27,320 bases of DNA, from the NCBI GenBank assembly GCA_005878665.1, contig VBLR01000122.1:1-27320 (forward strand), in the 5' to 3' direction. Positions within the stretch are counted from its first letter, which is position 1; each line of letters opens with the position of its first letter. Shown here in pieces: positions 7,950-14,879 of this stretch. Made by a program: the position numbers and the translations under genes. The notes beneath the pieces were generated by a model, which made no database searches, had not been told where the DNA came from, and saw nothing but the letters and a program-made list of their open reading frames with translations. Source of the DNA: Methanobacteriota archaeon (lineage in GTDB: Archaea > Thermoplasmatota > Thermoplasmata > RBG-16-68-12).

Positions 7950-9173
7950 TCAGAAGGGCAGCTTGCTCAGGCCGATCGCGAGCGGGAGGAGCGCTTCCTC
8001 CTTCCCGAGGAACTTCGCCGTCTGCAGGACCGCGTTCAGATAGCTGATCGTGTGTTCCTTCTCCCCGACGGTCCACTGACCGTAGAAGTCCACGATCGCC
8101 GCCAGGATGTCGTCGAGCGGGACCTCCGCCTCCAAGGCGTGACGCACCGTCTCCTCGGCGGGCGGCGACTTGTATCGCAGGCTCGACTCGAGCGCGGCGA
8201 GGGGGGAAGCACGGTCGTTCAACTCCGGCCGCCCGAGCCGCAGGAAATCCGGATAGCCGAATTTCGTCGTCAGGGTGCGATACATTTTCCACAGGAGCCA
8301 CGCGTTCTCCGATGGCGTGAGGTAGCGACTCGCGAGTCGCGCAGCGTGGACCTCGCTCAACGTGTGACCGAGGAAGCCGGGCTCCGCGCTGGCGGCGATG
8401 AGGAGCGGACGGTACGCCGTCTCGGCTTGCCCCTCGAACGCGAGTGCCTGGAGGATTTCCTCGACTCGATCGAATTCCCAGTCCTCGAGGAGACGACCCA
8501 GAAGTTCGATGTCCGGCTTGCCGGCACCGGCGCCCGGGAGGATTGGGATGTCGATGGGGCGGACGCCTTGCAGGCTAACGGCTTGGACATACCCCAGGTT
8601 CGCGAGCGGGACAAGACCTCGGGGAAGGCCGAGGGTCGACGCGACCTCGGAATACGCGACGGCCATCGCGAGATTGTGGCCCAGACGCCCCAACTCATCG
8701 AGAGACGCGCGAATCGCCAAGTGCGCCGCGGCTTCGATTCCGTCCTCGAGGCCAATCCGGGCGAGGAGCGCGCCCGCCTTCGACCCCATGTGATCGTGGA
8801 CGACTTTGCGGTAGGCGCGCTCCATGTCCGCCGACGATGCGGCAGGAATCGCCCTTGCCGCCGCATCGACCGCCGCCGGCGTCAGGGCGCGTTTCTGCAA
8901 GCTGAAATTGTACAAGACGAGGAACCGCAGCAGGCCTAGCCCTCCCGGAGGACGCGTGAGCCGCAGGAGATCCCGTCCGGCTTCGAGAGTCAACAGGCCG
9001 TGTGGCGTGTGCAATTGAGGATCGTCGTGATTTGAAACGACGAGCAAGAGTTCTTGGAGAATCGGCGCCGCATTCGCCGGATCTTTTGCCAGATCGTCGA
9101 AGAGCCGAATCCCCTTTTGGTGCTCGAACGTCGGGAGGAATGCGAACAGTCGTTCGAGGTCTTTCGCTGCCAA
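7950..9173 (-). CDS. Unrecognised all-helical protein with periodic histidines
   Basis: A 407-residue protein I do not recognise with confidence. It has no signal peptide or membrane segment and looks almost entirely alpha-helical. Histidines begin four similar helical segments at residues 55 (HTPHGLLTLEAGRDLL), 166 (HNLAMAVAYSEVASTL), 270 (HTLSEVHAARLASRYL) and 374 (HTISYLNAVLQTAKFL), a spacing of 111, 104 and 104 residues, suggesting four repeats of about 105 residues; further His are at 58, 126, 128, 151 and 276. A distant link to questin-oxidase-like helical proteins is only a guess. The start is a TTG at 9173, supported by a TATA-like box (9197-9206) about 28 bp upstream and by the lack of an ATG until residue 117. 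Shares a compact divergent promoter region with thioredoxin reductase. Confidence 0.8.
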   Translation of the reverse strand: MAAKDLERLFAFLPTFEHQKGIRLFDDLAKDPANAAPILQELLLVVSNHDDPQLHTPHGLLTLEAGRDLLRLTRPPGGLGLLRFLVLYNFSLQKRALTPAAVDAAARAIPAASSADMERAYRKVVHDHMGSKAGALLARIGLEDGIEAAAHLAIRASLDELGRLGHNLAMAVAYSEVASTLGLPRGLVPLANLGYVQAVSLQGVRPIDIPILPGAGAGKPDIELLGRLLEDWEFDRVEEILQALAFEGQAETAYRPLLIAASAEPGFLGHTLSEVHAARLASRYLTPSENAWLLWKMYRTLTTKFGYPDFLRLGRPELNDRASPLAALESSLRYKSPPAEETVRHALEAEVPLDDILAAIVDFYGQWTVGEKEHTISYLNAVLQTAKFLGKEEALLPLAIGLSKLPF

Positions 9174-9196
9174 GCGCCGAAGGAAAGGTCGCGGAC

Positions 9197-9206
9197 CCTT
9201 TTAGGT
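9197..9206 (-). promoter_or_regulatory. TATA-like box for the TTG-initiated 407-residue gene
   Basis: ACCTAAAAGG on the minus strand, about 28 bp upstream of the TTG at 9173, which fits a leaderless transcript beginning at or just before that codon. Confidence 0.55.
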
Positions 9207-9229
9207 TGCGGGTCCGAGCGACAGGGTAA

Positions 9230-9238
9230 CTCTTATGG
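9230..9238 (+). promoter_or_regulatory. TATA-like box for thioredoxin reductase
   Basis: CTCTTATGG, centred 30 bp upstream of the ATG at 9264; predicts a near-leaderless transcript. It lies back-to-back with the minus-strand box at 9197-9206. Confidence 0.55.
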
Positions 9239-9263
9239 GGAACCGGGACCTTCAACAGGGGTC

Positions 9264-10196
9264 ATGCCTCTCTACGATGTCATCGTCATCGGCTCGGGCC
9301 CCGCGGGCCTGACCGCCGCGATTTATACGACGCGGGCGAACCTGAAGACGCTCGTGATCGCGGGCGCGGTCGCGGGCGGACAGCTCATGATCACGACCGA
9401 CGTCGAGAACTATCCCGGCTTCCCGAAGGGCGTCCAAGGTCCCGAGCTGATGGAGCTCTGGCGCCAGCAAGCGCAGCGGTTCAAGGCGGACTTCATCGAC
9501 GACAACGTTTCGAAGGTGGACTTCTCGAAGCGCCCGCTCAAAGTCTGGACTTCCGAGGGAATGCACGAGGGCCGTTCCGTGATCATCGCGACCGGCGCGA
9601 ACGCGAAGTACCTCGGCCTTCCGAACGAGGAGCGTCTCAAGGGCCGCGGGGTGAGTGCGTGTGCCACCTGCGACGGCTTCTTTTTCAAAGGACTCGATGT
9701 TGTGGTCGTCGGCGGCGGCGACACCGCGATGGAGGACAGCCTCTATCTCTCGAAGCTCTGCAAGACCGTGACCGTCGTCCATCGCCGGCACGAATTCCGC
9801 GCGAGCAAGATCATGCAGGACCGCCTCTTCAAGACGGCCAATGTCAAAGTCCTCTGGGACACCGAGGTCATCGACGTCCTCGGAGACGCGAAGGTCGAGG
9901 GCGTTCGGATTAAGAACGTAAAGACGCGGCAGACCTCTGATCTCAAGGTCCAAGGACTCTTCCTCGCAATCGGTCACGAGCCCGCGACGGACATCTTGCG
10001 GGACCAGTTGCACCTCGAGAAGGGATATGTCGTCCTCCGACCGCATGACGGCTTGTCCACCGCGACATCCGTCGACGGCGTCTTCGCCGCGGGAGACGTT
10101 CACGACTTCCGCTACCGACAGGCCGTGACCGCGGCGGGTTATGGTTGCATGGCGGCGCTTGATGCGGAACGATGGCTGCAGCACGCCCCCGCCTGA
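9264..10196 (+). CDS. trxB: Thioredoxin reductase (FAD/NAD(P)H, low-Mr type)
   Basis: A 310-residue flavoprotein that passes electrons from NAD(P)H through FAD and a redox-active disulfide to thioredoxin. Visible parts are the FAD-binding GSGPAG at residues 10-15, the catalytic CATC at 133-136 followed by DG, the NAD(P)H-binding VGGGDTAMEDS at 149-159, HRRHEFRA with arginines typical of NADPH preference, and the C-terminal FAD motif FAAGDVHD. The ATG at 9264 is used because it gives the family N-terminus and a TATA-like box sits 30 bp upstream; the longer open frame from 9054 is not supported. The bactofilin-like gene follows after 53 bp on the same strand. Confidence 0.96.
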   Translation: MPLYDVIVIGSGPAGLTAAIYTTRANLKTLVIAGAVAGGQLMITTDVENYPGFPKGVQGPELMELWRQQAQRFKADFIDDNVSKVDFSKRPLKVWTSEGMHEGRSVIIATGANAKYLGLPNEERLKGRGVSACATCDGFFFKGLDVVVVGGGDTAMEDSLYLSKLCKTVTVVHRRHEFRASKIMQDRLFKTANVKVLWDTEVIDVLGDAKVEGVRIKNVKTRQTSDLKVQGLFLAIGHEPATDILRDQLHLEKGYVVLRPHDGLSTATSVDGVFAAGDVHDFRYRQAVTAAGYGCMAALDAERWLQHAPA

Positions 10197-10249
10197 CCGC
10201 AACGAAATCTTGAAGTCGATTCGCCCGTTAGGCACGAAGGGACCCGCGC

Positions 10250-10708
10250 ATGGTACGCATCTTCCGCGGCGGCGTGCTCGACGAACGCTTCGAAGGCTCT
10301 GTCGTCGTGATCGGGCCGCGACCGACGACGATGACCGGTCTCGTCCGAGGTGATCTCTTCGTCCGCGACAGCAGCGTATGCGACGTGACCGGGATGGTAT
10401 CCGGGAACCTTCTGGCGGAGCGGACCGGCAAGGCCGTCCTTCGGGGCCTCGTGACGAAGGCCGCGAAAGCCGCGGGCGGGGACCTCGAGGTCTATGGGAT
10501 GGTCCAGGGAGATGTCGTCAACGAAGGCGGCCGCCTGTACGTCGACAAAGGAGCCGTCGTGAGAGGGAAGGTGATTGGGCCGACCCACAGTGCGCCGCTC
10601 CCGCCACCCGAGAAGCCGGTGACGCCGGCCCCCGCCGCGACGCCCGCCGCGACGAGTCCCGTTCCGCCCTCATCGCCGCCGAAACCTCCGGCCGCGCCGG
10701 GGCCTTGA
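10250..10708 (+). CDS. Bactofilin-like beta-helix protein with proline-rich tail
   Basis: A 152-residue protein with two parts. Residues 1 to about 112 hold short repeats of the form G-x-V-x-G-[DN]-[LV] (GLVRGDL, GMVSGNL, GGDLEVYGMVQGDV, GAVVRGKV) at about 15-25-residue spacing, as in bactofilins and other polymer-forming beta-helix proteins. Residues from about 113 on are an Ala/Pro/Thr-rich, probably disordered tail. There is no signal peptide, so it is probably cytoplasmic or associated with the membrane's inner face. A cytoskeletal or scaffold role is inferred only from the repeat type. It follows trxB by 53 bp and ends 3 bp from the convergent HTH_10 regulator. Confidence 0.75.
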   Translation: MVRIFRGGVLDERFEGSVVVIGPRPTTMTGLVRGDLFVRDSSVCDVTGMVSGNLLAERTGKAVLRGLVTKAAKAAGGDLEVYGMVQGDVVNEGGRLYVDKGAVVRGKVIGPTHSAPLPPPEKPVTPAPAATPAATSPVPPSSPPKPPAAPGP

Positions 10709-10711
10709 GCT

Positions 10712-11446
10712 TCAGGCCTCGACTTTCGGCTCGATCGGTGTCTGCTTGAGCGGCATCTTGTCCGGCTTCTTCTCACCGGACGAGAAGAGCTGAAGGTAGG
10801 GGATCAGATTGCCCATGATCCGGTTCTCCGCCTTCCGCAGGTGCTCCTCGTACGTGGATCGGCTCACACCGAGACTCCGGGCGATGCTCTCCGTCGTCAC
10901 GTCGCGCGGGGAGCTGTAGTATCCGTAGCGGTGCGCCTTCAGGAGCGCGTCCGACTGTTTGGAGGTCAGGTCGCCGAAGAGGCTGTTGACCCAGATGCTC
11001 GACGGCAAGACGCTGAGCGGAAGTTCCCGTTTCCGGATCAACTCGGTCGGCCCGCGCTTGTTGAAGTCCTTGAACAGGTCCCGCGTGCGGACCTCGTCGA
11101 AGGCAATCAATCGGAAATACCCCCAGCCGTCCTGGAAAATCGCCGGAGGGGCGTCCACCGCCTCATGGGGTTCCCACACATTCCATGGGCTGTCCCAGCT
11201 CGCACAGGTGCACTTGAGCATGAAGATGCGGGAGTCCCCCGCCTCGGCCCATTGGTCGATGCACTTGCCCGCCTTCCGAATCTCTTTTGCGATTTGATCG
11301 AGCACGTTCTCGTCGCGGGTCGGCACCTGGATCATCTCTCGATTCCAGATGCACCACATCGAGATGGGAAGGCCGGGATGGTGCCCGGAGATTTTCATGA
11401 ACGGGTAGTCGTACTGGGTCCGAAACGAGATCTCCCAGAGGCTCAT
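10712..11446 (-). CDS. Bat-type HTH_10 transcriptional regulator
   Basis: A 244-residue regulator with a C-terminal helix-turn-helix of the HTH_10 (bacterio-opsin activator) family at about residues 159-212: LTSKQSDALLKAHRYGYY, then TTESIARSLGVSRSTYEEHL. This family is an archaeal class usually found with sensory N-terminal domains. The N-terminal 155 residues hold several Trp and three Cys (62, 79, 81; the last two as KCTC) and may sense a ligand, metal or redox state; this is inference. The open frame extends to 11587, but the ATG at 11446 is preferred because a TATA box (11471-11478, CCTATATC) lies 28 bp upstream. Its target is unknown. The last residues are a Lys/Pro-rich tail. Confidence 0.9.
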   Translation of the reverse strand: MSLWEISFRTQYDYPFMKISGHHPGLPISMWCIWNREMIQVPTRDENVLDQIAKEIRKAGKCIDQWAEAGDSRIFMLKCTCASWDSPWNVWEPHEAVDAPPAIFQDGWGYFRLIAFDEVRTRDLFKDFNKRGPTELIRKRELPLSVLPSSIWVNSLFGDLTSKQSDALLKAHRYGYYSSPRDVTTESIARSLGVSRSTYEEHLRKAENRIMGNLIPYLQLFSSGEKKPDKMPLKQTPIEPKVEA

Positions 11447-11470
11447 GGACGACGCATAACGGTCGTGGGG

Positions 11471-11478
11471 GATATAGG
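11471..11478 (-). promoter_or_regulatory. TATA box of the HTH_10 regulator
   Basis: CCTATATC on the minus strand, centred about 28 bp upstream of the ATG at 11446; it sets the start codon and predicts a leaderless mRNA. Confidence 0.6.
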
Positions 11479-11559
11479 TGGTGCCGTCATTCGACGGCCG
11501 CCAAAGGCGGGTCAAAAAGGTTCGTCGCGGGCGTGTTTCTCCCGTTCGAGGTACGACGC

Positions 11560-11814
11560 ATGTATCTGATTGCACCAGACAGCACACGGATTTGGACGGA
11601 CAGCAACCGCAACTTCACTCTCCGGGAGTACAGCCGCCTCGAGTACGGACGCCCGGACGTCGGGTGGATCCTCGCGGCGGCGGAGGCCTCTCGGCCTGCG
11701 CCGAAGAAGCGCCCGACGCGCTCCCTCGGGATGCGTCTGCGGTACTTCCTGAACTCCTTCCGAGGCTTTGCCGCCTTCGACGTGCACGGTCACGACGACA
11801 GCCGATGCCCGTGA
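11560..11814 (+). CDS. Small hypothetical protein
   Basis: An 84-residue open frame (MYLIAPDSTRIWTDSNRNF at the start) with strong G/C preference in third positions, as in its neighbours, which supports coding over the antisense frames. It is basic in the middle and I recognise no domain. The ATG at 11560 is preferred; an in-frame GTG at 11533 would add nine residues. A weak AT-rich site (TCAAAAAGG near 11512-11520) lies about 44 bp upstream. The gene ends 40 bp before the Rdx-family gene, which has its own promoter. May be lineage-specific. Confidence 0.5.
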   Translation: MYLIAPDSTRIWTDSNRNFTLREYSRLEYGRPDVGWILAAAEASRPAPKKRPTRSLGMRLRYFLNSFRGFAAFDVHGHDDSRCP

Positions 11815-11823
11815 GGCGGCGCA

Positions 11824-11834
11824 CCTTTTTATCG
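11824..11834 (+). promoter_or_regulatory. TATA box of the Rdx-family gene
   Basis: CCTTTTTATCG, centred about 26 bp upstream of the GTG at 11855. It argues for that GTG as a leaderless start rather than the longer frame from 11768. Confidence 0.6.
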
Positions 11835-11854
11835 CACGGCGCCGTCCTCGACAC

Positions 11855-12118
11855 GTGGCGGAAGTCACCATTCGATATTGCTCTCCGTGTCGTTATCTCC
11901 CCAAGGCAATCCAGGACGCAGACGCTATTTTGAAGGAATTCGGGGAGACGCTCTCGGCCCTCCGACTGATCCCTGGCGACCACGGTGTGTACGACGTCGC
12001 GGTCGACGGCACGATCGTGTTTTCGCTCGACAAGGCGATGCGATTCCCCGAGTCGACCGAGCTGATCCAGGAGATTCGGGCTCGGGTCAAGCCGCGCAAG
12101 GTCCGCAAGAAGACGTGA
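11855..12118 (+). CDS. SelW/Rdx-family thioredoxin-like CxxC protein
   Basis: An 87-residue protein of the Rdx (SelT/SelW/SelH-like) family, small thioredoxin-fold proteins thought to act in thiol redox chemistry. The N-terminal strand is followed directly by the redox motif CSPC (residues 9-12) in IRYCSPCRYLPKA; here both positions are Cys, with no selenocysteine. The rest matches the family: alternating helix and strand, VPGDHGVYDV-like middle segment and a Lys-rich end. The start GTG at 11855 is set by a TATA box 26 bp upstream and by the family N-terminus; the extra upstream frame from 11768 overlaps the previous ORF and is not needed. Confidence 0.85.
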   Translation: MAEVTIRYCSPCRYLPKAIQDADAILKEFGETLSALRLIPGDHGVYDVAVDGTIVFSLDKAMRFPESTELIQEIRARVKPRKVRKKT

Positions 12119-12414
12119 ACACGGCGGCGATAAGGTCGTCGCCGACCCGTCGATAGACGGCCGCCTATGGCGGGTCAAAATGCCTCATCAACGCCGGCAT
12201 TCTCCTGTGCATGTTCGGAACCACAGATCCGATCTTCAGTGCACGCGGAGTTGCGAGTGAGTACGTCCGAAACCCGGATTTGGCGCAGTACGTCCGCTGG
12301 GAGCACAGTCCCGCGGACCGCTCGAGCGTGATCCGCTCCATCAGGCGACACGGGACCGCGACCCGACGCCGTGTCCGGGTTGCGCGTCTGACCGGCATCG
12401 TGCGCCGGGTGCGG
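12119..12414. other. Gene-poor stretch between Rdx gene and alcohol dehydrogenase
   Basis: About 300 bp without a secure gene. Immediately after the Rdx stop a 6-bp inverted repeat (CGGCGA/TCGCCG, 12125-12130 and 12139-12144) could be a weak terminator, and GATAAGG at 12129-12135 is TATA-like. The only sizeable plus frame with neighbour-like codon use is 12211-12504, listed separately with low confidence. Confidence 0.5.
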
Positions 12415-12504
12415 TCATGGGTGAAGGCTCTGCGGGGAGCTCCCGGAGGGCCGATCGAGTCGGGCGTCGTGTACCGGGCGATGCTCCGCCAGAAGGTCCT
12501 TTAG
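12211..12504 (+). CDS. Doubtful small basic hypothetical protein
   Basis: A 97-residue frame beginning MFGTTDPIFSARG, very rich in Arg and Val after residue 40 (RRHGTATRRRVRVARLTG). Third-position G/C is high and the frame stays open and protein-like upstream of the ATG back to a stop at 12154, which favours coding, but no domain is recognised and no good promoter is placed. Its last 30 codons lie antisense to the C-terminal extension of the alcohol dehydrogenase, so one of the two ends may be artefactual. It could be a decayed gene remnant. Confidence 0.3.
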   Translation: MFGTTDPIFSARGVASEYVRNPDLAQYVRWEHSPADRSSVIRSIRRHGTATRRRVRVARLTGIVRRVRSWVKALRGAPGGPIESGVVYRAMLRQKVL

Positions 12505-13536
12505 GACCGAGAGAGGCGAGTCGATCGAGAGCACGACCTTCCCGAACTGGTCGCCCCTTGCCAAGTACTCGTGGGCCTGACGGGCCTCCTCGAGCGGAAA
12601 GATCCGGTCCACGACGGGCTTGAGGCGGCCCATGAAGACGAGCTTCATGACTTCCTCGAACTCCCGATGATTCGCCATCGTCGAGCCGAGCACGGAGAGC
12701 TGCCGCCAGAACAGGTATCGCGCATCGAGTTCGAGCAGCGACCCGGTGGTCGCGCCCGGCACGACGACGCGCCCTCCCTTCCGGAGGGTCCGGACGGAGT
12801 CTTTGAACGTCGCCTCGCCGACGTGGTCCACGACGACGTCGACGCCGCGCTTTCCGGTGAGTTCCCAGATCGCCTTCGACCATGGCATCGCCTTGTAATT
12901 CACCAAGACATCCGCGCCGAGCGCCTTCGCCTTCTCGAGTTTCGCGTCGCTCGAGCTCGTCGTGAAGACCGTGCACCCCGCGAGCTTCGCGACTTGGATC
13001 GCGGCCGTCGAGACGCCGGACCCAGCTCCGAGGATCAAGACGTCCTCCCCCGGGCGGACCTTGGCGCGGGTGATGAGCATGCGCCATGCGGTCATGAACG
13101 CCAGGGGGACCGCGGCGGCCTGAGGGAACTCCATGTCCGTCGGGATCTTGAGGACGTTCCGCCCGGGCACCGTGACCTTCTCCGCGTACGTCCCGGGAAG
13201 GTGCTCTCCGAGGATCCGGTACTCCACGCATTCCGAGTCCTCGCCCCGCAGGCAGTACTCGCACCGACCGCACGCGATCCCGGGATTCACGACGACGCGG
13301 TCGCCGATCTCGATGTCCGTGACGTCCGAGCCGACCTCCGCGATGTCGCCCGCGGCGTCGCAGCCCAGGATGTGGGGCAGCGTGAGCTTGAGGGTCGGGA
13401 TGCCCTCGCGGACCGCCAAGTCCAGGTGGTTCAGGGAGGCCGCGTGGACGCGCACGAGGACTTGGTCCGGACCCGGGACGGGATCCGGATGGTTCCGGTC
13501 CAGCTCGAGAACGTCCGGCCCGCCGAAGCGGGGCAC
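12415..13536 (-). CDS. Zinc-binding alcohol dehydrogenase / quinone oxidoreductase family
   Basis: A 373-residue medium-chain dehydrogenase/reductase. The N-terminal GroES-like domain carries the structural zinc lobe with Cys89, Cys92, Cys95 and Cys103 (CGRCEYC...C), and the nucleotide-binding domain has ILGAGSGVSTAAIQVAK near residues 169-185. Positions usually holding catalytic zinc ligands are changed (NHLD instead of C-x-x-D, GCD instead of GHE), as in some quinone-oxidoreductase-like members, so the substrate is open. The only standard start is GTG 13536, but the five codons before it (CTG AAG GCG GTC GTC) encode the conserved family beginning LKAVV, hinting that initiation may be at the CTG at 13551. 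The last 25-30 residues are a Pro/Ser/His-rich extension overlapping the doubtful ORF 12211-12504. Confidence 0.92.
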   Translation of the reverse strand: MPRFGGPDVLELDRNHPDPVPGPDQVLVRVHAASLNHLDLAVREGIPTLKLTLPHILGCDAAGDIAEVGSDVTDIEIGDRVVVNPGIACGRCEYCLRGEDSECVEYRILGEHLPGTYAEKVTVPGRNVLKIPTDMEFPQAAAVPLAFMTAWRMLITRAKVRPGEDVLILGAGSGVSTAAIQVAKLAGCTVFTTSSSDAKLEKAKALGADVLVNYKAMPWSKAIWELTGKRGVDVVVDHVGEATFKDSVRTLRKGGRVVVPGATTGSLLELDARYLFWRQLSVLGSTMANHREFEEVMKLVFMGRLKPVVDRIFPLEEARQAHEYLARGDQFGKVVLSIDSPLSVLKDLLAEHRPVHDARLDRPSGSSPQSLHP

Positions 13537-13583
13537 GACGACCGCCTTCAGCGTACCACCTGCGCGACGGCGGCGAATCGAGA

Positions 13584-13602
13584 CGGCCCTAGATAAGGGC
13601 CG
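13584..13602. promoter_or_regulatory. Inverted repeat between aIF1 stop and dehydrogenase start
   Basis: A perfect 7-bp inverted repeat, CGGCCCT - AGATA - AGGGCCG. It begins 4 bp past the aIF1 stop codon, so it could end that transcript, yet its centre holds TATCTAGG/CCTTATC, the only TATA-like sequence upstream of the alcohol dehydrogenase. No T-run follows on the minus strand. Either terminator or operator/promoter; not resolved. Confidence 0.4.
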
Positions 13603-13605
13603 CCC

Positions 13606-13902
13606 TCACCGCACGTTGTAGCCCTTCGACTGGAGCAGCCGCACGACGTCTTTGCGATGGTCGCCCTGGAGCACAATCACGCCGTCTTTGCCGGAGCCGC
13701 CGGTGGCCAAGCCCTTCTTCAATTCCCGGGCGAGCTTCTCCGCCTCGTCCGGTTTCGTCTCCAGGCCTCGCACGACGGTCACGGCCTTCCCGTAGCGGCG
13801 CGTATCCATCTCGACGGACAACTGGGTCGTCTCGCGGCCCAGGTCCTCGCAGACGCAGATCTCCTTAGGCAACCCGCATGTCGGGCAGATCCCCGCGATC
13901 AA
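13606..13902 (-). CDS. Translation initiation factor aIF1 (SUI1 family)
   Basis: A 98-residue archaeal initiation factor 1, which binds the small ribosomal subunit near the P site and helps select the correct start codon. Residues 5-19 form a small Cys motif (Cys6, Cys9, Cys16, Cys18) seen in archaeal members, followed by the SUI1 alpha/beta fold with the basic loop RRYGKAVTVVRGLE, the segment LKKGLATGGSGKDGVIVLQG and the C-terminal KDVVRLLQSKGY. The start codon is TTG at 13902, overlapping the TFB stop in the sequence TTGA, so translation is probably coupled to TFB. It is the third gene of the HxlR-TFB-aIF1 cassette. Confidence 0.93.
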   Translation of the reverse strand: MIAGICPTCGLPKEICVCEDLGRETTQLSVEMDTRRYGKAVTVVRGLETKPDEAEKLARELKKGLATGGSGKDGVIVLQGDHRKDVVRLLQSKGYNVR

Positions 13903-14879
13903 GCCGCCTCCAATGGCTTCTCCTTCTCGGCCAGGGATTCCTTCAGTAGGCGATAGTGTTTTCGGATGGTGACCTCGCTCACGCCCGTCAGGCGGGCAAT
14001 CTGGGCCTGCGTCAACGGCACTCCGAGCTCTTCCGATGCCAAGTAGAGCGCCCCCGCGGCAATCCCCACGGGCGAGTTCGCCTCGAGGACCTTCGAGTCT
14101 TTGACCTGGGCGACGAGGCCCAGCGCGCGTTCGCCGGCCCGGGGGTCCAGGCCGAGCTGGGACGCGAACCGAGGCACGAAGTCCTCCGCGCGACTCGCGC
14201 GGCTGAAGACGCCCAATTCGCGGCTTACGACTTTCGCGGTGAGCGAGATTCGGTGGACCGTCACGCCGGTCGCCTCGGACAGTTCATGGAGCCCGCGCGG
14301 AGCACCCAATTGCTTTGCCGCCAGGTAGACGACCGCGGCGACGATCGCGTCCATCGACCGACCGCGGGACAGACCCGCTTCGATCGCCTTGCGCAAGATG
14401 ATCGCGGCCCGCTCTCGGAAAGCCGGTGCGAGGCCGAGCCGGGAGGACAGGCTGGAGAGCTGCGCCAGGCCCGGGGCCAAGGCGCGCTCCGTCCGGTCGT
14501 ACCGAGTCCACTGGCTCACCCGACGCAGGCGGTTTAACGCGGCCACACTTCGCGCGTCGATCGGATTCCCCTTCGCATCCCGTAGGCCGTTGCCCACCAT
14601 AGACCCGAGCCCTTTGTCCGGCGCCATGACCGACGGCGGCGGGCCTGCCCGGATCCGGTCGTCCCCTTCGAACGTGGTCCAGTCGGGACCCTGGTCCACG
14701 AGGCTCTCGTCGACCACGAAGCCGCAGTTGTCGCAGACGCGTTCGCCGCGGACCGGATCGACGTAGAGGGCGAAGCTGCCACAGTTCGGGCAGCGGGCGG
14801 GATCCGAACCCGACGGCTCGGGCTGGAGCTCCCGCTTGAACGTCACGTCGCTTGCATTCGTTGATGTAAACTGGCTCAT
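13899..14879 (-). CDS. tfb: Transcription initiation factor B (TFB/TFIIB)
   Basis: A 326-residue archaeal general transcription factor that bridges TBP-DNA and RNA polymerase and recognises the BRE. Order of parts: N-terminal zinc ribbon with Cys30, Cys33, Cys49 and Cys52 (CPNCG...CDNCG), B-reader/linker region with DWTTFEGDDRIRAGPP and DKGLGSMVG, then two cyclin-like repeats from about 133 and 228, the second ending in a helix-turn-helix LTQAQIARLTGVSEVTIRKH. Length is typical. The ATG at 14879 overlaps the stop of the upstream HxlR gene in ATGA, and its own stop overlaps the aIF1 start; the longer open frame upstream is rejected because it runs through the HxlR gene in another frame. Archaea often have several TFBs; joint control with a regulator may mean a specialised paralogue. 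Confidence 0.97.
   Translation of the reverse strand: MSQFTSTNASDVTFKRELQPEPSGSDPARCPNCGSFALYVDPVRGERVCDNCGFVVDESLVDQGPDWTTFEGDDRIRAGPPPSVMAPDKGLGSMVGNGLRDAKGNPIDARSVAALNRLRRVSQWTRYDRTERALAPGLAQLSSLSSRLGLAPAFRERAAIILRKAIEAGLSRGRSMDAIVAAVVYLAAKQLGAPRGLHELSEATGVTVHRISLTAKVVSRELGVFSRASRAEDFVPRFASQLGLDPRAGERALGLVAQVKDSKVLEANSPVGIAAGALYLASEELGVPLTQAQIARLTGVSEVTIRKHYRLLKESLAEKEKPLEAA

Noticed and set aside
9054..9263. N-terminal extension of thioredoxin reductase
   Set aside because: Antisense to the 407-residue gene and crosses its promoter; the family N-terminus begins at 9264.
12125..12144. Inverted repeat CGGCGA/TCGCCG after the Rdx gene as terminator
   Set aside because: Only six pairs, eight-base loop and no T-run; too weak to list as a terminator.
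11505..12180. 12-mer GGCGGGTCAAAA present near 11507 and 12169, each upstream of a small plus-strand ORF
   Set aside because: A 12-base match in 27 kb of GC-rich sequence is expected by chance, and the spacing to the two ORFs differs.
12167..12331. 54-codon plus frame starting ATG at 12167, 35 bp after GATAAGG
   Set aside because: Low-complexity Ser/Thr/Arg sequence with poor codon use and no recognisable feature; the 12211 frame is the better candidate.
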